A stretch of 64,000 nucleotides of DNA from Berberis thunbergii (GCA_003290165.1 QNQO01006256.1:1-64000), one strand, 5' to 3'. Positions 1-12,081 are shown, counted from the stretch's first letter. Translations and numbers: made by a program. Notes: a model not told the origin generated them from the letters alone.

Positions 1-59
1 AAAACACTAGCATGTATAAATTAAGGATATATTATGTAATAATTATGTGAATATCAGAT

Positions 60-780
60 TCATTAGACATTCGCCGCGTCTTCCTTGCCATCAAAGCTGA
101 TAGTTCATCAATGTTTTCATTTGGTACATTATCTTAATGTTTTGCACTAAATGCGACAATTTTCTCCTTTTTCTTTTCGGGTTTTGCTTCCCGAATCTAA
201 CATCTCAAGTCAAAGTTCTTAAGATTCCCAATCAGCTCCTTAAAATTGATTTATGACAAATTTGTGTTGTTCTCCATGATCGCATAAATCTTTGTGTTGT
301 ATTTAGGAGTCAAAGATCTCATAATCTTCTTAATTTGGGTGTTTGTCAGCTTTTTTCTGAGACCTTCCATGGCGTTGACAATATCCTTCATTTTTCTTCA
401 AATATAGGTGAATGACTCTCCTTCTTACATGTGAAGTATTCTAGATTGGTGTACAACAGTTGAAGCTTGAAATATTTGTGTTTAGCGTTAACTTCGTTGT
501 TGGACGCTAGTATATCCAATGCTTCTTTGGATGTTATGCAGTTCGCGATAGATTTGAAAAATCTCATCACTCACCGCACTAGTGATTGCCGCTTAGACCT
601 TTTGCGTTCATCTAAGCTTCAACATTGTTCGTTGCTGACCAATCTGCATAGGCTTTAACAATCATAATTGTTTTGCCATCTTTAGTGGATGTGATGGGAG
701 GTTTCTTATACTCGTTTACTACCATAAACCACACAAACCCATCCATAACGATCAATGAGTTCTCTTCTTGTTTTTCCAAA
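60..780 (-). pseudogene. Copia-type gag (UBN2-like) remnant
   Basis: The minus strand reads, over several frames, like the gag of a plant Copia retrotransposon. The best part lies at 388-570, with a 'SIANCITSKEALDIL' stretch followed by 'KLQLLYTNLE', which matches the usual 'ATTSKEAWDIL ... KLQ.LRR.FE' arrangement. Further frames give phrases of the 'LTPK(Y/F)...I.AIEE' type toward lower coordinates. Stops and frameshifts break it everywhere, so it cannot be expressed as a full protein. A primer-binding-site-like sequence at 918-930 on the same strand fits a 5' LTR at higher coordinates. The assignment rests on a short stretch and is moderate. Confidence 0.5.
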
Positions 781-917
781 AACCATAATCGTCATTGTTT
801 AAAATCAATTTGCTAGACAAGATATGAAAATGTTCATCCTTGCTGATCATCATGTCTAAGGATGTTAAGCCCTTTGTGACTAACTTGGCTTTGATTCCAA
901 TTGAAAGTGAGTGGTAT

Positions 918-930
918 GCTCTAAGTACCA
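918..930 (-). other. Primer-binding-site-like sequence of the Copia remnant
   Basis: On the minus strand this reads TGGTACTTAGAGC, close to the initiator-Met tRNA primer site TGGTATCAGAGC used by many plant LTR retrotransposons. It sits directly upstream (minus-strand sense) of the gag remnant at 60-780. That places a 5' LTR end near 932. Confidence 0.45.
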
Positions 931-931
931 T

Positions 932-2880
932 TCAAGGGGTGCACTAAGATATGATGAACACGACTAGATGGTGGTGAATAATATTTTTTTTTGAAGAAAA
1001 ACTTTTGTGGAAGAATGAAAAGATTAGGAAGCTATATAAACACAGAGTTTATGTGTTCAAAATAATCTCCTAAACCTAAGCACTAATGACAACGTTCAAA
1101 GATAAGTGTAGAGTATGAAATGATTCAACTTTAAGTTTGGGGTGGTCTCATATGTCTTGGAATTAAAAACATGATCCTAAGAACACTTTTACGGAAGTAG
1201 ATCCAAGACGAATGCACAAATCAAGTGTGGCTAAAACTATGATTTGTAAGACCTTATTCTACTTAAAACATGCCAAAATGAGATAAATATCAATATGGTA
1301 AAATAAACAAACATGTATAAGTAGTAAAAATAGAGCAGAGACAATACCACGCACAAAAATAATGAGGTCACCTACACTGGGGTTTTGATTGACCGTGACC
1401 AAGTTACTTCCTTGATTGGAAAAGGGCCCGCAAGCCTCAAGTTTCTTACCTGATTAAGGATAACTACCCTCACAAATATTGTTCACTACAACCTCGTAAG
1501 TTCAAATCGTTGCTCTCCAACGAGACTTACAACATGATCTAAGTGTTTTGCTCCATGAGAATTACGAACACCTTGGTTGTCACAGTGGAATGCAATACAA
1601 CCAAGTCTAACGGATGTGTGTTTGGGATTACAGAGATGCAACTTGCTCTTATGTTCATTACCCGCTGAGACTTCCTAAATATACAAGGATCACACCATCA
1701 TGGAATGCAACACAACCAAGTCTTACCACCTGCTTTTGATCTCTGCAGTGTCACTCATACAAATCCAATCAATGTATTCAAGAACCCATTACGGGGTAGG
1801 TTGAGTTTAGGCAAGCTAGTACTCAAAGAGGTTTCTCGAATAGCTATATCTCAAATAGACGTATGAGAGATGATTAAGCTCAATTCTTTCACTTATTTAT
1901 AGAGTAAAAATGAGGTTCACCCTTCAGGTATGAAAGTTTTGGGTGACAAAAGAAGTTTTGTTTCTAGGGCATATAGATTCTCAAAAAAATAAGTTGTTTG
2001 GTCTAAGTTAAGCTCATTTCAAGCCCTAGATCTATATATGTTTCCCTTTTAAGCTCACTCAAAGATAGTACAGAGAGATTTTCTCTTGAACAATAGTGAG
2101 AAACTTATTCTTCTTGCTGGATCTGCTACTCTTAAAATGGTCTAATAAATTTTTCTTGAGCTTCCAAAGTTGATGAAGGCAAATTACAATGCTTTATAGA
2201 CTGATCCTGGAGGGTGAAGTTCACTTCACTGAACTCAAAATTTGTTTTTAGAACGACTAGATTCCAAGTGTCAATGTTGCTTATTAGAACGGTCTCCTGG
2301 AGACAGTGATTTCAATAGTAAAGTTGACTTTGTCACACCCAGACAATTTTCTAAAACAAATGTTTCAGTCACATGTCATTGTACTTGTCATGATATCCCT
2401 TTTAAACACATGGGCATATCTCCTGATTGAATATACTTCCTCACGAGAATTCTCTTGTAGAAAGATAATTCAAATTCAAACTTTGAATTTTGGTTCCCAC
2501 AACATTTTTGCCTCTAAATTGCTTTTGATTCTTCATTTGTATTATGACCATCCATAAGTTATTTTTGTTTTTTCTTCTTGTGTCGCTTGTCTTGGTCCTC
2601 TTTTTTGGATTCTAACCATCTTGGATTTGTCTTCTTGAATCTTTGACATTTCTTGACCAATCTTCATATCTTTGAGTTCAATTTCTTGAGTGGATTTCAT
2701 CCATGGTTGATTTTGCCTTCACTTTTATTAGTGCATCACTCTGACTAATTTTCTTGTATTGACACCTTTGGTTGAGTCTTCATGGTAGCATTTGAATGAT
2801 CAAATTCCATCGATCACTCATAACCTAATATGCATGACTTTATAATTCAGACATACATTTTTACAATAACGTTCCACTCA
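932..2880 (-). mobile_element. Probable LTR-like DNA of the Copia remnant, boundaries unresolved
   Basis: No host gene is visible here. The stretch lies just outside the primer-binding-site-like motif and reads as non-coding DNA. It has a TATA-like TATAAATAAG on the minus strand near 1890-1900. A short phrase, 'tggaatgcaa(t/c)acaaccaagtct', occurs at about 1587 and again at about 1699. No second LTR copy is inside the window, so the outer end and the assignment stay tentative. Confidence 0.25.
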
Positions 2881-3011
2881 ACCTATGTTGGGTTTAAAGC
2901 TTAACTAATATCTTTTTGCTCTAATTCACAAGTAATATTTCCATCATCCTACCTATGTCCACCACTTCCATAGCATCAACAACATCAATCACAACCACAC
3001 AACTATTTGGA

Positions 3012-3614
3012 TGAAAAGCTATCACTCCAAAAATATTAGGTGTGCTAGGGAATTCGTATAAGCAAAATTCAAGAGGAATATGACTTCTAGAAGAACCAGA
3101 CAATGGGTTCCAATACCTCAACTAAGAGGAAATTTTAATGTGCATTCCACAATGCTTGAAATTTGAAAGAAATGAACATAATCGAATAAAAGACAAATAA
3201 AAGTGCAATTAAAGTAAAGTGCATGAAATTAATAGATTAAAACTTTTAAAATTAAATTGTGGAATTGTAAATGACATAAATTAAAAAATTGAAAAAGACA
3301 TAAAAGATAAATTGTTTACAATTTCAACTTGAAATTGAACCTTGGTTGAGAAGTATCTTTCCAAATTGTGTAGTGGTGTTTGGATTCTATTTGTAGATCC
3401 AAAGATAGTTACTCAAATAACTTACTCATCAACAATTCAAAATTTTGTAATTAATAGCTCCATGACATCATGCTTAGTGTGCTTCTAAACTAGAAAGATG
3501 AGAAAGCCCAGATTGAATTAGACCCACAGAGTTTAGGATGCCTTAGTCCAATCCTTATGTGGGCTTATGGGTTGTTTTATCCGAATCTGAAATTGCAGAT
3601 GTTAGCCCCTAACA
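3012..3614 (-). repeat. 3' LTR of the minus-strand Gypsy element
   Basis: This is a direct, diverged copy of 9680-10293. Shared phrases include 'tcactccaaaa.tttaggtgtgc', 'agacaaataaaagtgcaa' and 'tgaaattgcagat'. In minus-strand sense it starts TGTTAGGGGC and ends TTTTCA. Confidence 0.75.
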
Positions 3615-3632
3615 TACCCTCCTCTCTGATCA
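3615..3632 (-). other. Polypurine tract of the Gypsy element
   Basis: The minus strand reads AGAGAGGAGGGTA directly before the TGTTAG start of the 3' LTR. This is where the plus-strand DNA synthesis primer is expected. Confidence 0.6.
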
Positions 3633-3972
3633 CTGTGACAAAATAAATATGACAAAATGTAATCATCAGAAATAACCCTTGTTGTTCTCCAATTTCAACC
3701 ACTATCTTTTCAAATAGCAGCACGCCTTCATCCACGTTCCCTTGTCTTACATGTACATTCAATGCAGATGTGATCGTGGGTAGGCTATTTGAACAAATAT
3801 GGAGTACTTCTTAACAATTTTATCAACTCAAGTAAGTATCTTGGTTTATCTCAGCTACCTTTAGATCTTTGTTAAATCATCGTTATTTTAGTAACATATT
3901 CTTTGCAAATCTATATTCACCACTTTAAAGACAATGTTCGATCCTTAGATTTGTCTCCTTGCTTTCAATTCC

Positions 3973-4431
3973 ATGGATTCTTCTTCCAATCTTACTCCAC
4001 CTACTGAGTCGCCTACCTCACCTCTTAATGGTGAGTTTCCTGCATCTTGGGCACAAGAGCACCACAATGTTCCCCCTCCTTATTCGTTGTTGGAGAGATT
4101 CGGCACAACTACTTCTGGGACGATTTCTAGTCCTGATAGGATTGAACCAAGTAGTTTATCATCTAAAACTCCTTTTGCAAACCAACCATTTGATGAGTTG
4201 GCTTCTACACCTATGTGGGAGATTCCCTCCAATTCTTCTACATTTATAGGGGAACAAAGATCTCCCAAAACAATGATACATGTTTTATTCCCCTCAAAGG
4301 AGTTTCATGGTCTCCCTTTAGAGTACAAAAATGTCACACGTAGTAGCCTCATTTTACCTTATGTCCATTTTCAGTTAGCAGCTCTTGATGTCTCAAACTT
4401 GTTCAATATTTTGTTTGTAGTAGACAGTTGA
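3973..4431 (+). CDS. Unrecognised 152-aa reading frame inside the Gypsy element
   Basis: An open frame on the plus strand, opposite to the host Gypsy element, encodes a Ser/Pro/Thr-rich start (MDSSSNLTPPTESPTSPLNG) followed by 'PPPYSLLERFG'. A further plus-strand stretch (about 4540-4680) reads 'GATSFVLPAVILKAPFSDS' in another frame before stops. I do not recognise the family. Position and compositional style suggest a fragment of another transposable element nested where the Gypsy integrase should be. It may equally be chance coding potential. No splice signals or promoter stand out. Confidence 0.25.
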   Translation: MDSSSNLTPPTESPTSPLNGEFPASWAQEHHNVPPPYSLLERFGTTTSGTISSPDRIEPSSLSSKTPFANQPFDELASTPMWEIPSNSSTFIGEQRSPKTMIHVLFPSKEFHGLPLEYKNVTRSSLILPYVHFQLAALDVSNLFNILFVVDS

Positions 4432-4919
4432 AAGGACAACTAATTTATTTACTTGCCTAGTGTTGATGTTAAAGAGATAGTAGCTTCAAACAATTCCTCC
4501 ACGGGCCTTCTTCAAACGGCGAAAGAGTTCTAACAATCTTCTCTTATCATGACTTTCATAAAGGGTGCAAGGATTATTGGTGCGACTTCTTTTGTTCTTC
4601 CTGCTGTAATTTTAAAGGCCCCATTTTCTGATTCTATTTATGGATTTTCGAATCAAGATTTCATTTTTTTTAGCTTAAGAGTCGGGTGAAAGAACCTATG
4701 ATTCGTTCACCTATTCCCCCTCAAGGTGTTTCAAATACTATCCCAAGTAATTTTAAGATTTACATGGCTAGGCTTGCCTTATTGTTGTTATCTAATCGGC
4801 AAAATGGTGATGCTCGATGGCGAAGAAAAGAGTGGCAGGAATGAGGGAGGAAGAGAGGAGAAAAGAGTCTATGAGTTGGAGTTCTTTTTTGTAGTGCGGG
4901 TGAGAGGAATCTTAATAGT

Positions 4920-5421
4920 CATTGCCTTTCCAAAATGGGTCTAGTTAACATTTACTTGAGAACATCAGAGCAATAACTAGAAATATTCTACGCAATAAGT
5001 GATATCTTAATTTACTACAAAGAGTAATAAAATGTCAAACACAACTTTTTAATAGATTTGTACTTGCATACATGCAAATTATAAAACCTACTAAGGTAAT
5101 ATATTGCTTGTTCTTTGTCTTCATCATTGTTCTGAGCCAATAAACTCCTATAGAGGCATATGTTGCAACAACATGAAGCTTCTAAGGTTTGTCTTCTTTA
5201 GGTGGCATAAGTACTGGGGGGATTGCATAAGTAGTCCTTCAAGGCTTGGAAAACCAACTTGTGTTCATTTTTCCATTCAATTCTTGGTTGTCTTTAAGCT
5301 TCAATGAGGGAGCAAATACTTTAGTCTTTTCTGTTGTATTAGATATGAATCTTCTAAGGAATTTGACTTGACCTGGAAATCTTTGTAATTCTTTCTTGGT
5401 CTTTAGAGGTTTAGTCTCCAT
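4920..5421 (-). pseudogene. Gypsy RT C-terminus and RNase H remnant
   Basis: Minus-strand frames give 'KKELQRFPGQVKFLRRFIS' and 'KTKVFAPSLKLKD', the hallmark segment between Gypsy RT and RNase H. They continue in other frames to 'PPVLMPP', 'EDKEQAIYYLS'-like and 'KYKSIKKLCLTFYYS', matching the RNase H region. Homology stops near 4920, just after a 'TRPILE' phrase. Frameshifts and stops make this non-functional. Confidence 0.7.
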
Positions 5422-5987
5422 GATAGCTTTAAATTGGTTTTATTCTAGTCTATCTATATATTTTTTTAATCAATTAACCTAAGAAATTTCTAGCTTGAAA
5501 CCAAAAACACATTTCATGGGATTCAATTTCAATTTATAAGATCCCATCCTTTCAAAATCTTTTGTCAAATATTCTAAATGTTACTAAATGATTGTAACTT
5601 CGCCGCTATGTTATCAATGTAACACTCTAGGAATGAGCCAACGAGATCATGAAATATAGTGTTTATGGTTATTTGATAAGTAGCTCATGCATTCATAAGT
5701 CCAAAAGTCATTTTCACTCATTCATAGGTTCCCAATTTTCCTGGACATCTGAAGAGAGTTTTATCAACATCTTTTGCAGTTCTGCATATTTGATTATAAC
5801 CTGAATGTCCATCCATCATGGATAATATAGTATTTCCTACTCCTATTTACTAGGAAGTCAAATATAGGCATTGGATACTCTTTATTTGGGTGTTGTATTC
5901 AGATTCTGAAATCTATATACACTTTAAGTTTTTCATTTTTTTACAATTGGAACTATATTAGAAGGCATTCAACATACCTGACAATCC
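5422..5987 (-). pseudogene. Degenerate central Gypsy RT region
   Basis: This lies between two recognisable RT pieces and should hold the RT palm. The minus strand is too broken to show a clean (Y/F)xDD motif. A phrase of the type 'MDGHSGYNQI' can be made out near 5795-5820 in minus-strand sense. It is annotated by position and weak coding similarity. Confidence 0.5.
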
Positions 5988-6300
5988 TTATAAATCCTTG
6001 ATTGTTGCTTTGACAAACTTGAAATTAGATTTAATTTGTAGTTTATGTTCCACCAATGATCTATCTAATCCAGGGAATTCATCACAATCCCAAGCAAAAA
6101 TATATTTATAAGTTCTCAAAACTGAGATGAGCTTCAAACCTATTTTAGCATCTAGTTTAGCACTTATAAAAGTAGGTTTAGGATCATTACTCTCTCCTAA
6201 TTTTACCTTTACTAAGGGATCTTGAGATGCAATCTCTAAGTCTTTCATTTCTATAGATTAACACTTTTGACAAGGTTTTTTATTTCTTGAAATTCTTCCA
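5988..6300 (-). pseudogene. Gypsy RT N-terminal remnant
   Basis: The minus strand encodes 'LRTYKYIFAWDCDEFPGLDR' and then 'SLVEHKLQIK', the conserved entry into plant Gypsy RT ('FAWDY.EMPGLD..(L/V)VEH.L.IK'). It belongs to the same element as the flanking pieces. The frame ends in stops on both sides. Confidence 0.75.
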
Positions 6301-6468
6301 TTTTGCAAAGTCTTCATGTATGTAATCAACTCAATTGATATTGTCATTTTGTTGCAATTTGGCATTTATATAAAATTCTTTGAATTTGTCTAAAACCGAT
6401 TGCATGGTTTCATTGATTTTATTATGATGAATACTTATTCCTATAATTCTTCTTCATTTTTCAAATGG

Positions 6469-6830
6469 TCAAATTAAACCAAATGGATTTTCATCCCTTT
6501 CACATAGAGCCATGTTTTTTCCTTTGTCATTTATATCAATAGGACTTATGTCATCATGGTAGAGTCCAGCATCTACATAGTTTGAACTTACATGGAATGG
6601 ATGATGATCCGCATGTACTTCCTCAATATCTCTTCCCTTCTTTAGAATTAATAGTTTATTATGCCTAAAGGATGAAATATATTTATTAGCATGAATCCAA
6701 TCTCTACCTAATATAGCTAGAAAATTTTGGTGCACCATATACGACAAAGAATGTTGTCACTGAATGGTTACTTCCAACTGTTATTTCTAGTGACATAATC
6801 CTTTGGCCATCTTTCTATCTCCAGTAAAAC
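6469..6830 (-). pseudogene. Gypsy aspartic protease/linker remnant
   Basis: 'LAILGRDWIHANKYISSFRH' on the minus strand matches the 'LLGRDWIH.....PS..H' block that follows the retroviral-type protease in plant Gypsy polyproteins. The frame breaks upstream, and the catalytic DTG is not legible. Confidence 0.6.
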
Positions 6831-9186
6831 CAAAAATATTGATTTTGGTTGTCACTTGTTTGACATCTTGTTTGTTAATCCTCCTTAAAATATTGGTAGT
6901 AATGATGTTAATTGATGCACCATTGCCTACTAACCCTCTACTTATGAGTTTTCCGTTGAACTAAGCTTTGGTAAATAATGGTTTAATATGTTTCACCATC
7001 TCTTGAGTTGGTTTTTAAAAAGTAGAAGGTAAGCCAACCAAAGTGAAACAGAACTGTGTAGTACTCACCTCTTCAATCTCATTCAACCAAATCTCCAAAT
7101 CATTTGAGCTAGCAGGGTTTTTTTCAACTTTATTGCTTTCTTGGTAGCAAAAGTCATTGGCAAGGTGAAAAGCCATGTTCACTACCACATCTTGAGGTCA
7201 ATTTCCCAACTGAATTACAAGATTGTCCATTTTCTTATCAACAATATGTCTTGCATCAGATCATCTTACAACTTTGGATTGACATCTTCATTTTTGCAGG
7301 TTCCTTGTCTTCTTCCATACCATCTCAGTAATCCTTGGATTTGGTTTTTTTAGAAACAGATTGTCACAAAGAGTACTTCTTTTGAATCTCCCTCTTATAG
7401 GTCCTTGTAAGTACTACATCTAGACTAGAAGACCTTGGTTATATGACATTCCATTCATCCACTGGAATTGGCTTTGGCTTCACAAACGGTTTGTCTCTGA
7501 TAAACAATGCTTGCATGCTTTGAACTACTCTTGGATCTTGCAATCAAACCAGTCAAGTACATCACTAACATTTTAATTGGGTGTTTTGAAGTTCCAGAAT
7601 CATTAGACAAGGTCCTCTTACCTTTGGTTTTGCTCCAATTTGGCTTTATACTGTCTAGGCCAAGAGAAAAGCCTACACTCAATCTTTCAGAGATGGGCTT
7701 ATTGAACCCAATTCCTCTAGAGAGGACCATTTGTTGTTCTTTAACATTTACTTTCTTGTGACTTTCATTTCCTGGAAATTCACAGCCACAAGCTAGGCAT
7801 TGGTGTTGAACACAAATGTTAGTTCTCTTGAATATTCATTTGTCTCGTTTGGTGATTCAGATTACCAAAATTCACAATCATCTCACTAACTGTTGGAAAT
7901 AGATCTTTGTCAACTCCCATTGCTGACTCTGGAAACTCAAGCTTCTCCTTTTTCAACAACTCTTGAATTTTGTCCCTGAAAACAAAATATTCATTCGTAG
8001 AGTGAGACTAAGAATTATGCCATTTACAATAAAAAAAAATTATTTTAAATTTATTTAATGCAACTTGACTCCTTTTGGAAGTTTTAGCACTTTCCCTTCC
8101 AATAAATGACCAAATATTTGATCCATTTTAGAGATGTTAGATAAATATTTATTTATAGGTCCATTTGGTTTCCTCATTTAAGCTTCAACATTAGGTTTTT
8201 TTTAAGCCTTACATGTAAAGCTTCAACAACATCTATTTCTAGATTTTAATATTTATAATAGGATTTAATGGAAGAACAAATAAGGCTTCAAATCTAGATA
8301 CTTTGGCAATTAATTCCACCAAACCTCTAAATTCTTTGCCATCAAACCTTTTCCTTAAGGTCTCAATTCATTTCTCTTGTTATGCTGATTTTCGTTGTTT
8401 GGTTATCCATTGACTAACATGAAACTGATTCTTCATAAAAATGTTTTCCCACTACTCATGGGAATCCAAGTTCGATGGGGAGGCCTCGGAATCAGATTCA
8501 TTGAAATTGTATCAATTTCCATGTCTAGTTTTCATGCAACCAAACATACCCTTAGTTTAAATTCTAAACCATTTGGGGTCAGTTTGACAAGCTCAAGTTA
8601 ACTATCTTACATTTGCTTTTATTTTTTTAAACCTATTGATGTATTGAGTTGTTTTATCGTAAGGTTTTTTAATCTAATCTTGCTAGACCAGCTATTGTCA
8701 CTTCCTGTTATTTTTTGAAAAATTATGCATAAACATATTTTCCAATTGCAGCCACCCCATAATTGAGCTCATTGGTAGGTTTATGAACCAAGTAAATGCT
8801 ACATCTGTCAAAGAGTTTTGGAAAAGCCTAACCTTATGTAAATCACAGCGGGTGCATCCCCACATTAGCTAGTGAATTAGCAACATGTTCAATTGTGGTT
8901 GTGTGCCATCATTAGAAAATAAGGTAAAAACAAAACAAAAAAATTATGCAATGAAATTCTATGTATCAAATTAGGGTAAACCCCCCCCCCCGAGTCATTG
9001 GTCTTAGTATCTTATGTATTATACCTGCCATTTCATTCCTATTTATTGATTAGTTGTCTACCTTTGTTGGGTAGGTCGGAGCAAGAATATGTGAACTAGA
9101 TGGTTGTTTTTGTTGCCCATTTGTTTGTTCCACACACGGAGTTTGAACCGATATGTAGATTTTGGGTTTGCAGGCATGTAAAAACT
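6831..9186 (-). pseudogene. Degenerate gag-pol linker of the Gypsy element
   Basis: The stretch is full of stops. The only sizeable minus-strand frame (7455-7730, 91 aa) contains 'LIARSKSSSKHASIVYQ' and shows no domain I recognise. A Tourist-like MITE (8390-8551) sits inside. A homopolymer run of ten or more C lies near 8981-8992. By position this should hold the C-terminal gag and zinc knuckle, but no CX2C motif is readable. Confidence 0.4.
8390..8551. mobile_element. Tourist-like MITE copy, degenerate
   Basis: The sequence ending 'caaccaaacataccc' followed by TTA at 8552-8554 is an inverted copy of the better-preserved MITE at 54926-55148 (they share 'aatttccatgtctagttttc' in opposite orientation). 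The left terminus is worn. It is nested within the old Gypsy element. Confidence 0.5.
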
Positions 9187-9679
9187 TTATACATTTTGTT
9201 TATCATTCTGACCATTAACATATGGTATAGATATTGAAATTGCATTAATATTGGTGTTACTATTTGGTCTATTCATGTTGCAATGACCAGTATTGAGCGA
9301 GTTTTGAAGGTTATCCAAGGGTGTAGTTGGTTGATCCATTTTTTGGTCCAATGAAGTTACCATTTTCCTTATTTCACGCATCATATCACCAAAGTGATAA
9401 AATATTAGATTTAACTCTGTGCACAATTCCTGCATAGTTTTTCCAATTTCTGACATTTGAACATCAACAAGTTTATGTTCTTGGTCTCCACTATTTCCAA
9501 TATCGTTCCTACTGTTAGGATCATGCAATATGTTTTGGTTTTCATTATTTTCAACCATTAATGATTCTATACCCGTCGAGATATTGGCTTCATTATTCCT
9601 TCGTTTCACTCCAACAATTATCAATGATAAAAACAATCCATAAATTGTCACATTGAGTGCGCCAAAAGATATTTTTGGA
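9187..9679 (-). pseudogene. Gypsy gag N-terminal remnant
   Basis: This is the interior part of an open frame that runs 9771-9187; its first 30 or so codons lie in the 5' LTR. The frame includes 'MVENNENQNILHDP', 'DNLQNSLNTGHCN' and an Asn-rich tail, typical of the poorly conserved plant Gypsy gag N-terminus. It lies at the right distance from the 5' LTR. No major-homology region or zinc knuckle remains in this part. Confidence 0.5.
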
Positions 9680-10293
9680 TGAAAAGTGATCACTCCAAAA
9701 TTTTTAGGTGTGCAAAGACTTTGCGTAAGCGGCATTCCAATAGGAATCCGACTTCTCGAAGAATCAGACAATGAGTTTTAATGCCTCAACGAAGAAGACT
9801 TTTTAATACGCATTCACAATGCTTGAAACTTGAAAAAAAAAATAAACAAAATCGAAGAAAAGACAAATAAAAGTGCAAGTAAAGTGTAGAAAAATTAATA
9901 AATGAAAGTAAATGCAAACCTTCAAATTAAATAGCGCAATTGTAAATGACAACAATTAAAGAACTGAAAAAGGCATAAAAGATAAATTGTTTCTGATTTG
10001 AACTTGAAAATAAACTTTTGTTGAGAAGTGCCTTTTCTAAATTATATAATGGTGTTTGAGTTCTATTTACCGACTCAAATGTAGTTACACAAATAACTTA
10101 TCTTATCTACAGTTCAAAGACCTGTAACCAATAGCTCCATGATATTGAGAGCCTGGTGTGGTTCCTAAACTAGCAAATGAGAAGCCCAAATTAAATTAGA
10201 CCCATATACTTTAGGATGCCTTAATCCAAACCTTGTACGAGTTTATGAGGTTGTTTTTACCCAAATATGAAATTGCAGATTTCAGCCCAAACA
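9680..10293 (-). repeat. 5' LTR of the minus-strand Gypsy element
   Basis: Direct repeat partner of 3012-3614. Its outer end (about 10289-10293) meets a short CAA-rich tract (about 10285-10345). Confidence 0.75.
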
Positions 10294-10649
10294 ACAACAA
10301 CAACCTACAACAAATTCCAGCAACAACAACTTGGGCAATAACAACCACCTGTAGCAACCCCTATTGGCTACTCTATATTTGTTACAATTAAGACTACGAG
10401 TTTGGGTTTCGATTTTGCACAATAAAGATTTTTTTCTCATGGAAGCCTCAAGCTACTTTGTTATGCGAGAACAAATAGGAAGAAAAAAAAATAGAGGAAA
10501 GAAAACAATCCTCAATGGATTATTGACACCAGAGATGAAAGAAAGATGTCGAATATCGATGCTCCATTTGAATCATCTTCCAAAGCTTTGGTTTGATGAA
10601 CAAATTTTGGGTTTCATCATTGATTAGGGTTGAGGTTTTAGGATCAGAA
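10294..10649. other. No gene seen
   Basis: A CAA-rich stretch is followed by AT-rich DNA. An 87-codon plus-strand frame at 10364-10627 has no recognisable family and no splice context. Nothing further is supported. Confidence 0.4.
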
Positions 10650-11137
10650 TGGCAGAGAAAAGAAGAATAGAGAAAAATGGGTTTGGTTTCAGATGCATCT
10701 TTCTCGTTGATTCCTGACTTGCAAAAATGAACAACAGTGAGCTAAGGACCACCATTGTGGTGGGCGAAAACACTCTGATGCTAAAATCATGTGACCGAGT
10801 AAGGATGAATGTAGACTGTAATTTAGATTTGAAGTGCGTACCTTTCTCATCCCCTTTGTTCACCTTATATAGAAAGTATTTTACTCATTCATTGACTCTA
10901 CTGTCGAAGCATAAAATAGGGTAAAGATCCCGCTCATGATCTTACCCGTCCATGACTAAGTTTCGTTCGACACTTGGCTCTGTTTGGGACCCAATACTTG
11001 ATTAGGTTGAGAACTATGCAAATGGATCCAAGGCTCGTGATAGCTCATAGGTCTGTGTTCGGGCCATATTGTCTTGGGCCAAGCTCCAAGATTCACACCA
11101 TACTAGGCTCGCGTAATTTGGACTTGGGCACCTGACA
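10650..11137 (-). mobile_element. Solo or truncated Gypsy-type LTR, minus strand
   Basis: In minus-strand sense this starts TGTCAGGTGCCC, has a TATA-like CTATATAAGG, and ends with a region resembling the 5' LTR of the plus-strand Gypsy element at 41139-41735. Both share an 'AGCATC(A/G)GAGTG..TTCG.CCAC' block followed by 'GTCCTT(A/G)G' and 'TTTTTGCAAGTCA'. No internal domain or second LTR is found beside it, so it is a solo LTR or fragment. Confidence 0.5.
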
Positions 11138-11608
11138 TAGGGGCTAAACAATGGTGGTGTTACTTAGTTGGTGTACAAAAAATGAAAATGATGGTGGTGG
11201 TGTCAGTGAATTGAAATGTCGTTGCTACTAACAAGGAATGAGATTTTGCGAAATCTCGTGAAATTTCATTTTTTTGAATTTCGAAAAGAAAAATGGTGAA
11301 ATGTAATTGTACATTTTTTTGAGGGTTTTTTTGAAAAAAATTTGAGATTTTTTTCATCAATTTCGTTTTTTTCGTAAAAAAAACCAACTACCAAAAGTTA
11401 CATTTTTTGAGGTTTTTTTCGAATAATTTCAGAGTTTTATCTTAAATTTTGAGGGTTTTTTTTCTTCTAATTATCATTTTTCTAATTATTTAGTGATTTT
11501 TGAAACCATCTCTCTGATTTTCTAATTATCATTTCTTATAATTTTACACTAATTTTTAAAGCCACTCCATAATTTTCTAATTATATATAGATTTCATGTT
11601 TCTTTCAA
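11138..11608. other. T-rich spacer, no gene seen
   Basis: The sequence is dominated by T-runs and short A/T repeats ('tttttgagg', 'tctaattatcattt'). The frames are low complexity. Confidence 0.4.
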
Positions 11609-11800
11609 GTTTTTTTGAGTTTAACCCTCGTTAGTTTATGTGTATTTGAGTCTAGTATCCATTTTGAAAACTAATTGAGTTTGACCTTCAAATTAACATT
11701 GACTGTTAGGGTCAATAGAAATCAAATTCATTAACTATCATTGATTGTTTTAATTCTACAATTACCCTTCACTTACATGTCACATGCAAGACACACGTTC
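11609..11800 (+). repeat. Left long terminal inverted repeat
   Basis: Pairs with 13622-13800. The two arms have diverged by scattered substitutions and small indels, so the element is not recent. Confidence 0.65.
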
Positions 11801-12081
11801 TACCTAAAACAACAGAAAAATTGATCCAAGGACTAAGAAATACTCCACATATCACAAAAACATCCAATAGTTTCCCCCATTCACTTCACCCTCCTCAAAC
11901 CAACCCAACCCAACCAACTCCCGTATAGCACTCACTCCCAAGACTTGTCTCTTTTCTGTGATTTCACCATTTTCCATAGAGACATTGGTCTCTTCCTCTG
12001 TGGCTTCCCTTACAGAGGGTCGTTTTCAAACTCTCAAATGAAAAAAAGGGTTATGGTAGGTTATGAAACCCATATTCATAC

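Larger units (their letters stand above)
3012..10293 (-). mobile_element. Decayed Ty3/Gypsy LTR retrotransposon, minus strand, both LTRs present
   Basis: Two direct copies of about 600 bp (3012-3614 and 9680-10293) flank about 6 kb holding gag, protease, RT and RNase H remnants, all read on the minus strand in the usual Gypsy order. Both LTRs begin TGTT or a close variant and end TTTTCA in minus-strand sense. A polypurine tract abuts the 3' LTR at 3615-3632. On the minus strand, 'TTTTGGCGCACTC' just inside the 5' LTR resembles the start of many plant Gypsy interiors. The LTRs differ at many positions and every reading frame is broken, so the element is old and dead. I see no integrase; plus-strand reading frames occupy its expected place (3960-4940). 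No target-site duplication is recognisable. Confidence 0.75.

Noticed and set aside
918..930. tRNA gene fragments at 918, 16028 and 48311
   Set aside because: They are short primer-binding sites beside LTRs, not tRNA genes; no cloverleaf was recognised in the window.
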